Shown here one piece after another: positions 34,017 to 42,293 of a stretch of DNA of 64,000 nucleotides. Numbering within the stretch: the first letter of the stretch is position 1; each line of letters starts with the position of its first letter. The position numbers and the translations under genes are program-made. The DNA comes from DASQFQ01 sp963811595 (GTDB taxonomy: Bacteria > Actinomycetota > Thermoleophilia > Solirubrobacterales > Solirubrobacteraceae). The DNA lies in contig CAWERW010000016.1 in NCBI GenBank assembly GCA_963811595.1, forward strand, positions 248,001 through 312,000, given 5' to 3'. The notes under the pieces are model-generated. The model was not told the DNA's origin. It ran no database searches and saw nothing but the letters and a program-made list of their open reading frames with translations.

Positions 34017-34475
34017 CTACAGCGCGACGCCCCGCGCCGGCACCGGCGAGGACTGCACGATCGACGACGTCGTCTGCCCGTAGATCGCGAAGCGGTCGAT
34101 GACCTCCTCGAGATGCTCGACGTCGCGGACGTGGGCGCGCATCACGTAGCAGTCCTCCCCCGTCACGCGGTCGCACTGGACGATCTCCGGCGTGTCGCGG
34201 GCGACGTCGGCCACCTTGCGCAGCTCGCGCGGCGCGGGCCGGATGCGGATGACGACGCTGAGCGCGTAGCCGAGCGCGCGCGGATCGAGCACGGCGCGGT
34301 AGCCGCGGATCACGCCGCTCTCCTCCAGGCGCGCCAGCCGGTCGGCGACCGCCGGCGAGGAGAGGCCCACCCGCCGGCCGAGCTCGGCGAGCGAGAGCCG
34401 CGCGTCGGCCTGGAGCTCGGCGAGCAGCCGCAGGTTCGTGTCGTCGAGCGTGTCCGGCCGAAGATTCGTAGCCAT
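34017..34475 (-). CDS. Lrp/AsnC-family transcriptional regulator
   Basis: 152 residues from ATG 34475 (a GTG three codons earlier is possible). The N-terminal helix-turn-helix has LDDTNLRLLAELQADARLSLAELGRRVGLSSPAVADRLARLEESGVIRGYRAV, closely matching Lrp/AsnC proteins. The C-terminal RAM/AsnC ligand domain follows (VVIRIRPAPRELRKVADVARDTPEIVQCDRVTGEDCYVMRA). Such proteins form octamers and respond to amino acids. It is divergent from an EamA-type exporter (65 bp between starts), so it probably controls export of an amino acid or related metabolite. Confidence 0.92.
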   Translation of the reverse strand: MATNLRPDTLDDTNLRLLAELQADARLSLAELGRRVGLSSPAVADRLARLEESGVIRGYRAVLDPRALGYALSVVIRIRPAPRELRKVADVARDTPEIVQCDRVTGEDCYVMRAHVRDVEHLEEVIDRFAIYGQTTSSIVQSSPVPARGVAL

Positions 34476-34540
34476 TTCGCGCACTCTACCTGCGAACCGC
34501 CATGTGATCGCCGCGAACGGTGCGCGACCGTACGGGCCAG

Positions 34541-35455
34541 ATGCCCCGCCGCCTACCTCCGCACGCCTACTTCGTCATCAGCGCGATCTTCCACTACCTC
34601 GGCCCCGCGTTCGCGGTGCTGCTGTTCGTCCGCGTCGACGTCCTCGGCGTCGCGTGGCTCCGGATCGCTGCCGCCGCGCTCATCTTCGCCCTCTGGCGCC
34701 GCCCCTGGCGCGTCTGGTCCGCCCTCGACCGCAGCGGGAAGTCGCTGCTGCTCCAGTGGGGCAGCGTCCTCGCCGCCATGAACTGCTGCTTCTACGTCGC
34801 GATCGACCGCCTCCCGCTCGGCACGGTCGCCGCGATCGAGTTCCTCCCCGTCATCGCGCTCGCCGCCCTCGGCGCGCGCACGCCCCGCAACGTCGCCGCG
34901 CTCGCGCTCGCCGTGCCCGGCGTCTACCTCCTCACCGGCGTGCGCTTCGAGGGCGAGCCGCTCGGGGTCGCGCTGGCCTTCGTCAACGCGGGGCTGTTCG
35001 CGCTCTACATCGTGCTCGCCCACCGCACCGCGCGCCACCCGGCGATCACCGGCATCGACGGCCTCGGCCTCTCGATGCTGATCGCGGCCGTCGTGGTCAC
35101 GCCGGTCGCCGGCTGGGCCGTCGTCCCCGCGCTCACCGACCCCGTCGCGATCGCAGCGGGCATCGGCGTCGGCATCTGCTCCTCCGTCATCCCGTACGTC
35201 GCCGACCAGCTCGCCATGCGCGAGCTCTCGCGCGCGACCTACGCGCTGATGGTCTCGCTCCTCCCCGCCACCGCGACGATCATCGGCGTCGTCGTCCTCG
35301 CCCAGCTGCCGACCGCGACGGAGCTCGCGGGCGTGGCGCTCGTCGTCGGCGGCGTCGCACTGCACCGCGAGCCGGCAACGCCGACCGAACCCGAACCGGT
35401 CCTTAAACGACACGACCCGGATCGTGAGACCCGGGTCGTGGAGAGTGTGAGCTAG
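34541..35455 (+). CDS. EamA/RhtA-type drug/metabolite exporter
   Basis: 304 residues from ATG 34541 (GTG 34520 is an alternative). Ten membrane segments make up two EamA halves. The first half has AYFVISAIFHYLGPAFAVLLF and VAWLRIAAAALIFALWRRP; the second has LGVALAFVNAGLFALYIVLAHR, then VIPYVADQLAMRELSRATYALMVSLLPA, which resembles RhtA-type threonine/homoserine exporters. The last ~25 residues (from about EPATPTEPEP) lie over a strong convergent hairpin at 35411-35440 and its stop shares CTAG with the sigma-factor gene. The divergent Lrp-type gene is the likely regulator. Confidence 0.87.
   Translation: MPRRLPPHAYFVISAIFHYLGPAFAVLLFVRVDVLGVAWLRIAAAALIFALWRRPWRVWSALDRSGKSLLLQWGSVLAAMNCCFYVAIDRLPLGTVAAIEFLPVIALAALGARTPRNVAALALAVPGVYLLTGVRFEGEPLGVALAFVNAGLFALYIVLAHRTARHPAITGIDGLGLSMLIAAVVVTPVAGWAVVPALTDPVAIAAGIGVGICSSVIPYVADQLAMRELSRATYALMVSLLPATATIIGVVVLAQLPTATELAGVALVVGGVALHREPATPTEPEPVLKRHDPDRETRVVESVS
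35411..35440. terminator. Bidirectional hairpin between EamA and sigma-factor genes
   Basis: CACGACCCGG (35411-35420) and CCGGGTCGTG (35431-35440) form a perfect 10-bp stem with a 10-nt loop. It lies inside the last codons of the EamA gene and just past the stop of the convergent sigma-factor gene (35452). On the minus strand it is followed by TCGTTTAAGG, so it most probably terminates sigma-factor transcription. Confidence 0.7.
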
Positions 35456-36351
35456 GCCGCCTCGCGGAGGGCGATCAGCTCGGGGCGCTGCGAGAGCCGC
35501 CGGAGGGCGCGCTCCTCGATCTGGCGTGCCCGCTCGGTGGAGACACCGAGCTTCCGGCCCGCCTGGGAGAGCGTCTGGGGCTCCTGGTCACCCGCGCCGA
35601 AGCGCATCTCGATGACGTCCCGCTCCTGCTCCGGCAGGCCCGCGATCGCGTCGAGCAGGGTCTCCGAGCTCAGCTGCCCGTGGACCTCTTCGTCCACCGA
35701 GGGGGACTCCAGCGAGATCAGGTCGCCGAGCGACGTGTCGCCGTCCTCGCCCACCGGCTTGTCGAGCGAGACAACGGCACGGTCGGCCTTGCGGATCTCG
35801 ATCACGTCGGCCAGCGGCAGGTCCGCCACCGCCGCGATCTCCTCGTCGGTCGGCTCGTGGCCGAGCTTCGTGGTGAGCTCGCGCTCGATGCGCCCGACCT
35901 TCCGGGACCGCTGCGCGACGTGGACGGGCAGGCGGATGGTGCGGCTCGTGTTCTCGAGGCCGCGCTGGATCGCCTGACGGATCCACAGCGTCGCGTAGGT
36001 GGAGAAGCGGAAGCCCTTGCGCCAGTCGAACTTCTCGACCGCGCGGATCAGGCCCAGCATGCCCTCCTGGATGAGGTCGCCGAGCGACAGGCCCTGGCCC
36101 TGGTAGCGGCGGGCGTTGGAGACCACGAGGCGCAGGTTCGAGTTGATCATCCGATCCTTCGCGTCGAGATCGCCCTTCTCGATCCGCTTCGCCAGCTCGA
36201 TCTCCTCATAGGGCTTGAGCAGGGGGTACTTGCCCGCCTCGCGCAGCAGCAGCTGGAGCGAGTCGAGCGTGGGGTCGACCTGGTAGTCCGCGTCCGTCTT
36301 CGGGCGCGGAGCGTCAGTCTTGGTGCTCGTGATGATTCCTTTCGATGTCAT
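35452..36351 (-). CDS. RNA polymerase sigma-70 factor, RpoD/SigA-like without region 1.1
   Basis: 299 residues from ATG 36351; a TTG two codons upstream is possible. Region 1.2 is DPTLDSLQLLLREAGKYPLLKP. Region 2 has RMINSNLRLVVSNARRYQGQGLSLGDLIQEGMLGLIRAVEKFDWRKGFRFSTYATLWIRQAI, with the aromatic melting residues and -10-recognition helix well kept. Region 3 (RTIRLPVHVAQRSRKVGRIERELT) and region 4 (ALRRL, GVSTERARQIEERAL) complete it. The ~300-residue length with no N-terminal extension fits a short primary or group-2 sigma factor in actinobacteria. A consensus-like promoter lies at 36372-36400, and the terminator hairpin lies just after the stop. Confidence 0.93.
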   Translation of the reverse strand: MTSKGIITSTKTDAPRPKTDADYQVDPTLDSLQLLLREAGKYPLLKPYEEIELAKRIEKGDLDAKDRMINSNLRLVVSNARRYQGQGLSLGDLIQEGMLGLIRAVEKFDWRKGFRFSTYATLWIRQAIQRGLENTSRTIRLPVHVAQRSRKVGRIERELTTKLGHEPTDEEIAAVADLPLADVIEIRKADRAVVSLDKPVGEDGDTSLGDLISLESPSVDEEVHGQLSSETLLDAIAGLPEQERDVIEMRFGAGDQEPQTLSQAGRKLGVSTERARQIEERALRRLSQRPELIALREAA

Positions 36352-36371
36352 AACCAACTCTTGCAGTAGGA

Positions 36372-36400
36372 ATTATAGGTCAAAGTCGTTGCCGACGCAA
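36372..36400 (-). promoter_or_regulatory. Promoter of the sigma-factor gene
   Basis: On the minus strand a perfect -10 TATAAT (36377-36372) lies exactly 17 bp after a -35 TTGCGT (36400-36395). Transcription would begin near 36365, about 14 nt before ATG 36351. Just upstream of the -35 is the palindrome TGACGTCA (36410-36417), a possible operator. Such an AT-rich -10 stands out in this GC-rich sequence. Confidence 0.75.
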
Positions 36401-36460
36401 CCAGCCCACTGACGTCACGTCGGCGCTCAACGCGCACGACGCCCGAAAATGGCGGGGAGG

Positions 36461-36504
36461 CCGGGGAGGGAACCCGGGCATACGGAGGGGAGCCGTAACT
36501 GCCC
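36461..36504. terminator. Twin hairpins with C-rich/G-rich loops downstream of rfbH
   Basis: Hairpin 1 pairs CCGGG (36461-36465) with CCCGG (36473-36477). Hairpin 2 pairs GGGCATACGG (36476-36485) with CCGTA (36493-36497) and TGCCC (36500-36504), a 10-bp stem with a 2-nt bulge. The two share two bases. On the minus strand the loops read CTCCCCT and TTCCCTC. The position, 11 nt after the rfbH stop, suggests a terminator. The paired C-rich loops also recall the actinobacterial 6C small RNA. Confidence 0.5.
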
Positions 36505-36514
36505 AGGCCCTACA

Positions 36515-37837
36515 TCAACGCTCGCGGAGCCAATTTGTTACGCACTCCGCGATCCAATCGATCATCGGAGGGCTGAGCCCGGGGTGGCAACCCACCCAGA
36601 GAGCAGCCTCGGTAATTCGGTCCGCAGCGCCGAGATCCTTGTGTACTCGGTGATCGAGGCCTTGAAACCCCGGCTGCAGGGTCATGTTGCCGGCGAGTAG
36701 CAAGCGCGAGTCGATCCGATTTCCCAGCAGATGGAGCTGTAGGCGCCTGCGCGCGTCCGCGCCGCCTTCGCGCAGCGTCAACGGATATCCGAACCAATTC
36801 GGCTCCGCCTCAGGTAGTGCGCGCGGCAGCACGACGTGCTCCTCGAGCTCCTGCAAGGCGGCGTGCAGGCGCTCGAAGTTCTCGCGCCGGCGCACGGCGA
36901 AGCTTTCCAACCGGTGCGTCTGGGCCACCCCGAGCGCGGCCTGCATGTCGGTGACCTTGAGGTTGTAGCCCACGTGCGAGAAGACGTACTTGTGGTCGTA
37001 GCCCGCGGGCAGGTCGCCGAAGCGGCCGTCGAAGCGGCGGCCGCAGACGCCGTCGAAGCCGGGCGGGCACCAGCAGTCGCGCCCCCACTCGCGCAGCGAG
37101 CCGACCGCGCGCGCCCACGTCTCGTCCGTCGTGCCGACCGCGCCCCCCTCCCCCGTCGTCATGTGGTGCGCGGGATAGAACGAGTAGGTCGACGCCGCGC
37201 CGAACGTCCCGGCCTGGCGGCCGCCGATGCGCGAGCCGAGCGCGTCGCAGCAGTCCTCGATCAGCACCAGCTCGTGCTCGCGGCACAGCGCCTCCAGCCC
37301 CGGCCCGTCGAACGGGTTGCCGAGGCAGTGGGCGGCGAGGATGCCGCGCGTGCGCGGGCCGATCGCGTCCGCGAACGCCTCGAGCGACGGGTTGTAGGTG
37401 TCGGGCTCGATGTCGACGTAGACCGGCCGCAGCCCGTGCTGGTAGAGCGGCGTCACGGTCGTGGGGAAGCCGACGGCGGGCGTGATCACCTCGTCGCCCG
37501 GCTGCAGCGGGCGCTCGTGCAGGTGCGAGCGCGCGGCCGCCACGGCGAGCAGGTTGGCCTGCGAGCCGGAGCCGACGAGCGCGACGTGCGGGCGCTCCGT
37601 GACCTCCGCCAGCCGGGTACGGAACTCGACGGCGTAGCGCCCCTCGGTCAGCCAGCCGTCGAGCGCGGCGTCGACGAGCGTGCGCAGCTCGGGCGCGCCG
37701 ATGACCTTGCCCGCCACGGAGACGTTCGTCTCGCCGGGGACGAACTCGGTCTCGCTCTCGAAGGCGGCTGCGGCGTAGCGCTCGACCGCACCGAGGGCCT
37801 CGGCGCGGAGGGCGTCGAGGTCGGGCCCGGACGGCAT
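36515..37837 (-). CDS. rfbH: RfbH-type iron-sulfur/PLP sugar 3-dehydratase (E1-like)
   Basis: 440 residues from ATG 37837. It belongs to the DegT/DnrJ/StrS fold, but at the PLP-lysine position it has His224 (YSFYPAHHMTTGEGG). It also carries four cysteines C197, C255, C257 and C265 with spacing C-x57-C-x-C-x7-C, exactly the [2Fe-2S] ligand pattern of CDP-6-deoxy-4-hexulose 3-dehydrase (E1). N-terminal features (WLTEGRYAVEF, GSGSQANLLA, PAVGFPTTV) agree. E1 removes the C3 hydroxyl through a PMP intermediate and needs a ferredoxin-type reductase partner, to make 3,6-dideoxyhexoses. No glucose cytidylyltransferase, 4,6-dehydratase or E3 reductase is in the window, so the gene is an orphan inside the glycan region. 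Confidence 0.9.
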   Translation of the reverse strand: MPSGPDLDALRAEALGAVERYAAAAFESETEFVPGETNVSVAGKVIGAPELRTLVDAALDGWLTEGRYAVEFRTRLAEVTERPHVALVGSGSQANLLAVAAARSHLHERPLQPGDEVITPAVGFPTTVTPLYQHGLRPVYVDIEPDTYNPSLEAFADAIGPRTRGILAAHCLGNPFDGPGLEALCREHELVLIEDCCDALGSRIGGRQAGTFGAASTYSFYPAHHMTTGEGGAVGTTDETWARAVGSLREWGRDCWCPPGFDGVCGRRFDGRFGDLPAGYDHKYVFSHVGYNLKVTDMQAALGVAQTHRLESFAVRRRENFERLHAALQELEEHVVLPRALPEAEPNWFGYPLTLREGGADARRRLQLHLLGNRIDSRLLLAGNMTLQPGFQGLDHRVHKDLGAADRITEAALWVGCHPGLSPPMIDWIAECVTNWLRER

Positions 37838-37857
37838 CGCGCATAGGGTAAGCGGCC

Positions 37858-39318
37858 GTGCCGCCTCGCCTCGTTCCGCTCGCTCTGTTCGTCGCGGGGG
37901 CGCTCCTCTCGGGTCTCACGATGCTCCAGGGCATCCAGCCCAACGACGAGGGGCTGATGCTGCAGGCGGCCGAGCGGATCGCCGGCGGGCAGGTCCCGTA
38001 CCGCGACTTCTGGTGGTTCTACCCGCCCGGCCAGCCGTACCTGCTGGCGGGCCTGCGCGAGCTCTTCGGGGAGTCGCTGCTGCCGTGGCGGGTGCTGCGC
38101 GTGCTGGCCGACGCGACGGTCGCGACGCTCGCCTACGCGCTCGCCCGCCGCGCAGCCGGGACCGGGTGGTCGCTCGCGGCGTGGGCCGCCGCGCTGCTCG
38201 CGATGGCGTACCCGAGCGGCCCGCACCCGTTCCCGATCGCGCTCGCGTGCTGCCTGGGCGCGCTGCTGCTGTTCGAGGAGCGGCCGGTCGCCGCGGGCGT
38301 GCTGGTGGGGGTCGCGGCGGCGTGGCGGGTCGAGTTCGCGGCGTTCGCCGGGCTGGGCATCCTGCTCGGCCGCGGCGGCTGGCGGTTCGCGGCGGCGGCG
38401 CTCGGCACCGGCGCCGTCCTGTACGCGCCGGTCGTCATCGCGGCGGGGCTCGAGCCGAGCTGGGACCTGCTGGTCGACTACCCGCTGACCGACTTCCGCG
38501 ACTACCAGACGCTGCCGTTCCCGCTGAGCTACGAAGGGCCGCTGAACACGAGCGGCGTCTCCGGGTTCGTGACCGACAGCCTCGAGCCGATCCTGCTCTT
38601 CTACCTCCCGCTCGCGCTCGTGCTCGGGCTGGCCGGCGCCGCCGCGACCCTGGTCCGCCGGCTCTCGCCCCTCACCATCGCGACCGGGGTGCTGGCGCTC
38701 GGCGCGCTCGCCTACCTGCTCGTCCGCACCGACCTCTTCCACACCGCGCCGCTGGCCGTGCTGGTGGCGATCCTCGCCGCGTGGTCGATCTCCGCGTCCC
38801 GCGCGTTCCCCGCGCTGCTGGCGGCCGCCGCGCTTATCTACGCGATCGCCGAGGGGCTCGACCGCCGCTCGCTCGTCGCGCGCGAGGACACCGTCGCGCT
38901 CGAGCTCCCCGTCGCCGACGGCGTGCGCGTCCCGCCGCGCCGCGCGGCCGAGCTGGAGCAGCTCGTCGCCCGCCTGCCGCCCGGCCCGCTCTATGTCGCG
39001 ACCCGCCGCTCCGACCTCGTGACCTCGGGCTTCCCGCTGCTCTACGTGCTCGCGCAGCGCGACAACCCGACCCGCTACGACATCCCCGCGCCCGGCGTGG
39101 TGACGAGCGAGCCGGTGCAGCGCGAGATCGTCGCCGACCTCGAGCGCGCCAAGCCGCGCGCCGTCGTCCGCTGGCTCGACCCCGTCACCGCGCTGCCGGA
39201 GGAGAACGCCGCCGGGCGCTCGAGCGGCGTGACGGTGCTCGACGACTACCTGGCGCGGGCCTACCGGCCGGCGGGGCGCGTCGGCTCGTTCCTCCTGCTC
39301 GAGCGCCGCGCGCCGTGA
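37858..39318 (+). CDS. GT-C-like polytopic membrane glycosyltransferase
   Basis: 486 residues from GTG 37858, divergent from rfbH with 20 bp between starts. The first membrane helix is followed by MLQGIQPNDEGLMLQAAERIAGGQVPYRDFWWFYPPGQPYLLAGL. The N/D-E-G loop and FYPPGQP are typical of the first outer loop of ArnT/PMT-like GT-C enzymes. About ten more membrane segments follow to residue ~330, and the C-terminal ~150 residues are soluble (outer face), with PGPLYVATRRSDLVTSGFPLLYVL. Inferred: transfer of a polyprenyl-linked sugar on the outside of the membrane. Its last 58 bp overlap the convergent GT4 gene. Confidence 0.72.
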   Translation: MPPRLVPLALFVAGALLSGLTMLQGIQPNDEGLMLQAAERIAGGQVPYRDFWWFYPPGQPYLLAGLRELFGESLLPWRVLRVLADATVATLAYALARRAAGTGWSLAAWAAALLAMAYPSGPHPFPIALACCLGALLLFEERPVAAGVLVGVAAAWRVEFAAFAGLGILLGRGGWRFAAAALGTGAVLYAPVVIAAGLEPSWDLLVDYPLTDFRDYQTLPFPLSYEGPLNTSGVSGFVTDSLEPILLFYLPLALVLGLAGAAATLVRRLSPLTIATGVLALGALAYLLVRTDLFHTAPLAVLVAILAAWSISASRAFPALLAAAALIYAIAEGLDRRSLVAREDTVALELPVADGVRVPPRRAAELEQLVARLPPGPLYVATRRSDLVTSGFPLLYVLAQRDNPTRYDIPAPGVVTSEPVQREIVADLERAKPRAVVRWLDPVTALPEENAAGRSSGVTVLDDYLARAYRPAGRVGSFLLLERRAP

Positions 39319-40454
39319 AGCAGGCCGGCCTGGAGCACCGAGCGCTCGCCGGGCCGCGGCGGCCGCTCGTCGCCCATGGCGTCGGCCACGATCGTCGCGA
39401 GCCGGTTCTGGAAGCGCTGGACGCTGAAGCGCTCGGCCGCCGCGCGGCAGGCGGCGGGGTCGATCGCGAGCGCGTCGAAGGCCCGCACGGTCTCCGCCAG
39501 CGCCGCGGCGTCGTTGCGCTCGTAGAACGCGCCGGTCAGGCCGGGAGTCACCGACTCGCGCACGCCGCCCTCGCCGAGCGCGATCACCGGCCGGCCGGCC
39601 GCGAGCGCCTCGACGGCGGCGATCCCGAACTCCTCCACGGCGGTGACGACGAGCGCCCGCGCGCCCGAGAGCAGCTCGGCGACGCGCTCGTCCGAGACGC
39701 GGCCGGTGAAGGACACCGACGGCCCGGCGAGCTTGCGCAGCCGCCGGCCCTCGGGCCCGTCGCCGATCACGACGAGCGGCAGCCCGAGCCGTGAGAACGC
39801 CTCGACGGCGACGTCGATGCGCTTGTGCGCCATCAGCTCGGCGAGCACGACGTAGTGCTCGCCGACCGAGCCCGGCGTGAAGCGGTCGATCTCGACCGGC
39901 GGGTGCAGCACGGTCGACTCGCGGCCGAGATAGCGCCGGACGCGCTCGGCGGTGGTGCGCGAGTTGGCCACGTAGCGGTCGACGCGCTGGGCGGCGATCC
40001 AGTCCCACTGGCGCCAGCGCGAGAGCAGCACCCGGAGCGCCGGCCGCACGAGCGGGCCGCGCGCCTGCAGCGTCGCCTCGCGCTCGGTCCACGCGTAGCG
40101 GAACGGGTTGTGGCAGTAGCAGACGTGGACCGCGCCGGGGTCGACGAGCACGCCGTGCGCCCACGCGCTGGAGGACGAGATCACGGTGTCGTAGCCGCGC
40201 AGGTCGAACGACTCGACCGCGTGCGGATAGAACGGCAGCAGCGGGCGGAACGTGCGCGAGGTCGGCCGCAGCTTCTGCAGGAACGAGGTGTGCACGTTGC
40301 GATCCGCGAACCTCCCCTCGGTCCCCCGCTCGTCGTAGACGGCGGTGAAGATGTCGGCCTCCGGCCACGCGTCGCACATCGCGGCGAAGACCCGCTCCGC
40401 GCCGCGGAGATCGAGCAGGAAGTCGTGGATGAGCGCCACCCGAGCGTCGGCCAT
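39261..40454 (-). CDS. GT4 glycosyltransferase
   Basis: 397 residues from ATG 40454. The N-terminal domain starts ARVALIHDFLLDLRGAERVFAAMCDAWPEADIFTAVYD, the GGAER-like acceptor loop of GT4 enzymes. CYCHNPFRYAWTERE is a further family mark. The C-terminal donor domain has VLAELMAHKRIDVAVEAFSRLGLPLVVIGDGPEGRRLRKL, VSFTGRVSDERVAELLSGARALVVTAVEEFGIAAVEALAAGRPVIALGEGG with the E-x7-E motif. Inferred: cytoplasmic glycan assembly. The final ~20 codons lie over the convergent GT-C-like gene and may be an extension without function. Confidence 0.87.
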   Translation of the reverse strand: MADARVALIHDFLLDLRGAERVFAAMCDAWPEADIFTAVYDERGTEGRFADRNVHTSFLQKLRPTSRTFRPLLPFYPHAVESFDLRGYDTVISSSSAWAHGVLVDPGAVHVCYCHNPFRYAWTEREATLQARGPLVRPALRVLLSRWRQWDWIAAQRVDRYVANSRTTAERVRRYLGRESTVLHPPVEIDRFTPGSVGEHYVVLAELMAHKRIDVAVEAFSRLGLPLVVIGDGPEGRRLRKLAGPSVSFTGRVSDERVAELLSGARALVVTAVEEFGIAAVEALAAGRPVIALGEGGVRESVTPGLTGAFYERNDAAALAETVRAFDALAIDPAACRAAAERFSVQRFQNRLATIVADAMGDERPPRPGERSVLQAGLLHGARRSSRRNEPTRPAGR

Positions 40455-40514
40455 GAGCGGGCGAGTGTAAGAAGTCCGCGGACGCGGTGCCCGCCGGTCG
40501 GCTAGCTTCAGGCC

Positions 40515-42293
40515 GTGCGCCGCCGCGCCACCACCCGCCGCCTGCGCCGGACCCTGCTCGCGGCGGTGGCCCTGTTCGCGCTCGGCGCGGTGGTGCTGCT
40601 GGAGATCACGGACGCGCTCGAGCGGGCGGAGCTCTCCACCGTCGACCAGCGGTTCGAGATCCGCGGCGCGCGGCCGGTCCCGGACGACGTCGTGCTGGTG
40701 GGGATCGACGACGTGACGTTCTCCGAGCTGCGCGAGCGCTGGCCGTTCAGCCGCAAGACGTTCGCCCGCGCGCTCAACGGCGTGGCCGCCGACAAGCCGA
40801 AGGTGATCGTCTACGACGTCCAGTTCACCGAGCAGTCCGACGACGCCGCGGGCGACGAGGCGCTCGCGCAGGCCACGCTCGACGCCGGCAACGTCGTGCT
40901 CAGCACCACCGAGGTGGGCGAGGGCGGGACGCACAACGTGTTCGGCGGCAAGGAGAACACGGACTTCGTCAAGGCGCGGGTCGGCAACGGCTCGCTGCCG
41001 GAGGACGACACGGGGACGCTGCGGCGCCTGCCCTACGAGGTCGACGGGCTCAAGACGCTGTCCGTCGTCGCGGTGGAGCGCGGCACGGGCAAGCCGGTGA
41101 GCCCTGCGGGGCTGGGCGGCGTCGGCGCCTGGCTCGACTTCGGCGGCCCGCCCGGCCATGTGGAGAGCGTGTCGTTCTCGCGCGCGCTGCGCCGCCGCTA
41201 CGAGCCGGGCACGTTCCGTGACAAGTACGTGATCATCGGCGCGACCGCTCCGGTGCTCCAGGATCGCCACCCGACGTCGTGGCCAGGCGGCCAGATGTCC
41301 GGGCCCGAGGTCCACGCCAACGCGATCGACACGCTGCGGCGCGGCGTGCCGCTGCACGCGACGAGCGCGACGGCCGACCTGCTGATCGCGCTCGGGCTGA
41401 CGGCGCTGCCGCTGCTGCTCGGGATCTGGCTGCGGCCGTTCGTGGCCCTGGGGGTCGGGCTCGCGGCGGCCGTGCTCTACGCGGCGGCCGCGCAGCTGGC
41501 GTTCGGCGAAGGGCTGATCCTGCCGGTGGTGGTGCCGCTGACGGGGCTGGGCATCGCCCTGGTCGGCGCGCTGGTCGTGCACTACCTGACCGCGTCGGTC
41601 GAGCGCGCCCACACGCGCGACCTGTTCGCGCGCTTCGTCCCGGACTCCGTCGTCTCGCAGGTGCTCGCGCGGGCCGACACCGAGGACGACGTGCGGCTTG
41701 GCGGCGAGCTGCTGACCGCGACCGTGCTGTTCAGCGACCTGCGCGGATTCACGAGCTTCGCGGAGGGCCGCGAACCTTCTGAGGTCATCGGCGTGTTGAA
41801 CCGGTACCTGACCGAGATGTCCGACGCGATCCTCGACCACGACGGCACGCTCGTCGCCTACATGGGCGACGGGATCATGGCCGTGTTCGGCGCCCCCATC
41901 GCGTCCGACGATCACGCCGACAAGGCGCACGGCGCCGCGCGCGAGATGCTCGAGCGGCTCGAGCGCTTCAACGCGTGGCTGCGCGAGGAGGGCCTCGGCG
42001 ACGGCTTCAAGATGGGCATCGGGCTCAACACCGGCGAGGTGATGTCGGGCAACGTCGGCTCCTCGCGGCGGCTCGAGTACACGACGATCGGCGACACGAC
42101 CAACTCCGCCGCGCGCCTGGAGGGCATGACCAAGGGCACGCCCTACCAGCTGTTCGTGGCGGATTCGACGCGCTCGCGGCTCGCCACGGCGCCGGACGAC
42201 CTCGAGTCGCTCGACGAGCTCGAGGTCCGCGGGCGCAAGGGCGCGGTCAAGGTCTGGGCGCTGCGGCCGACCGCTACGGTTCCCGAGTCATGA
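40515..42293 (+). CDS. CHASE2-domain class III adenylate cyclase
   Basis: 592 residues from GTG 40515. An N-terminal membrane helix (13-30) precedes an extracytoplasmic CHASE2 sensor (STVDQRFEIRGARPVPDDVVLVGIDDVTFSEL ... GTFRDKYVIIGATAPVLQD) and then three membrane helices (~280-360). The cytoplasmic cyclase domain has FVPDSVVSQVL, metal Asp in VLFSDLRGFTSF and in YMGDGIMAVFGAP, then YTTIGDTTNSAARLE with the transition-state Asn and Arg. The Thr in YTTIGD marks subclass IIIb. The enzyme should make cAMP in response to an external signal. It overlaps the cyclic-nucleotide-binding gene by 4 bp (ATGA), so sensor and receptor are produced together. Confidence 0.93.
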   Translation: MRRRATTRRLRRTLLAAVALFALGAVVLLEITDALERAELSTVDQRFEIRGARPVPDDVVLVGIDDVTFSELRERWPFSRKTFARALNGVAADKPKVIVYDVQFTEQSDDAAGDEALAQATLDAGNVVLSTTEVGEGGTHNVFGGKENTDFVKARVGNGSLPEDDTGTLRRLPYEVDGLKTLSVVAVERGTGKPVSPAGLGGVGAWLDFGGPPGHVESVSFSRALRRRYEPGTFRDKYVIIGATAPVLQDRHPTSWPGGQMSGPEVHANAIDTLRRGVPLHATSATADLLIALGLTALPLLLGIWLRPFVALGVGLAAAVLYAAAAQLAFGEGLILPVVVPLTGLGIALVGALVVHYLTASVERAHTRDLFARFVPDSVVSQVLARADTEDDVRLGGELLTATVLFSDLRGFTSFAEGREPSEVIGVLNRYLTEMSDAILDHDGTLVAYMGDGIMAVFGAPIASDDHADKAHGAAREMLERLERFNAWLREEGLGDGFKMGIGLNTGEVMSGNVGSSRRLEYTTIGDTTNSAARLEGMTKGTPYQLFVADSTRSRLATAPDDLESLDELEVRGRKGAVKVWALRPTATVPES

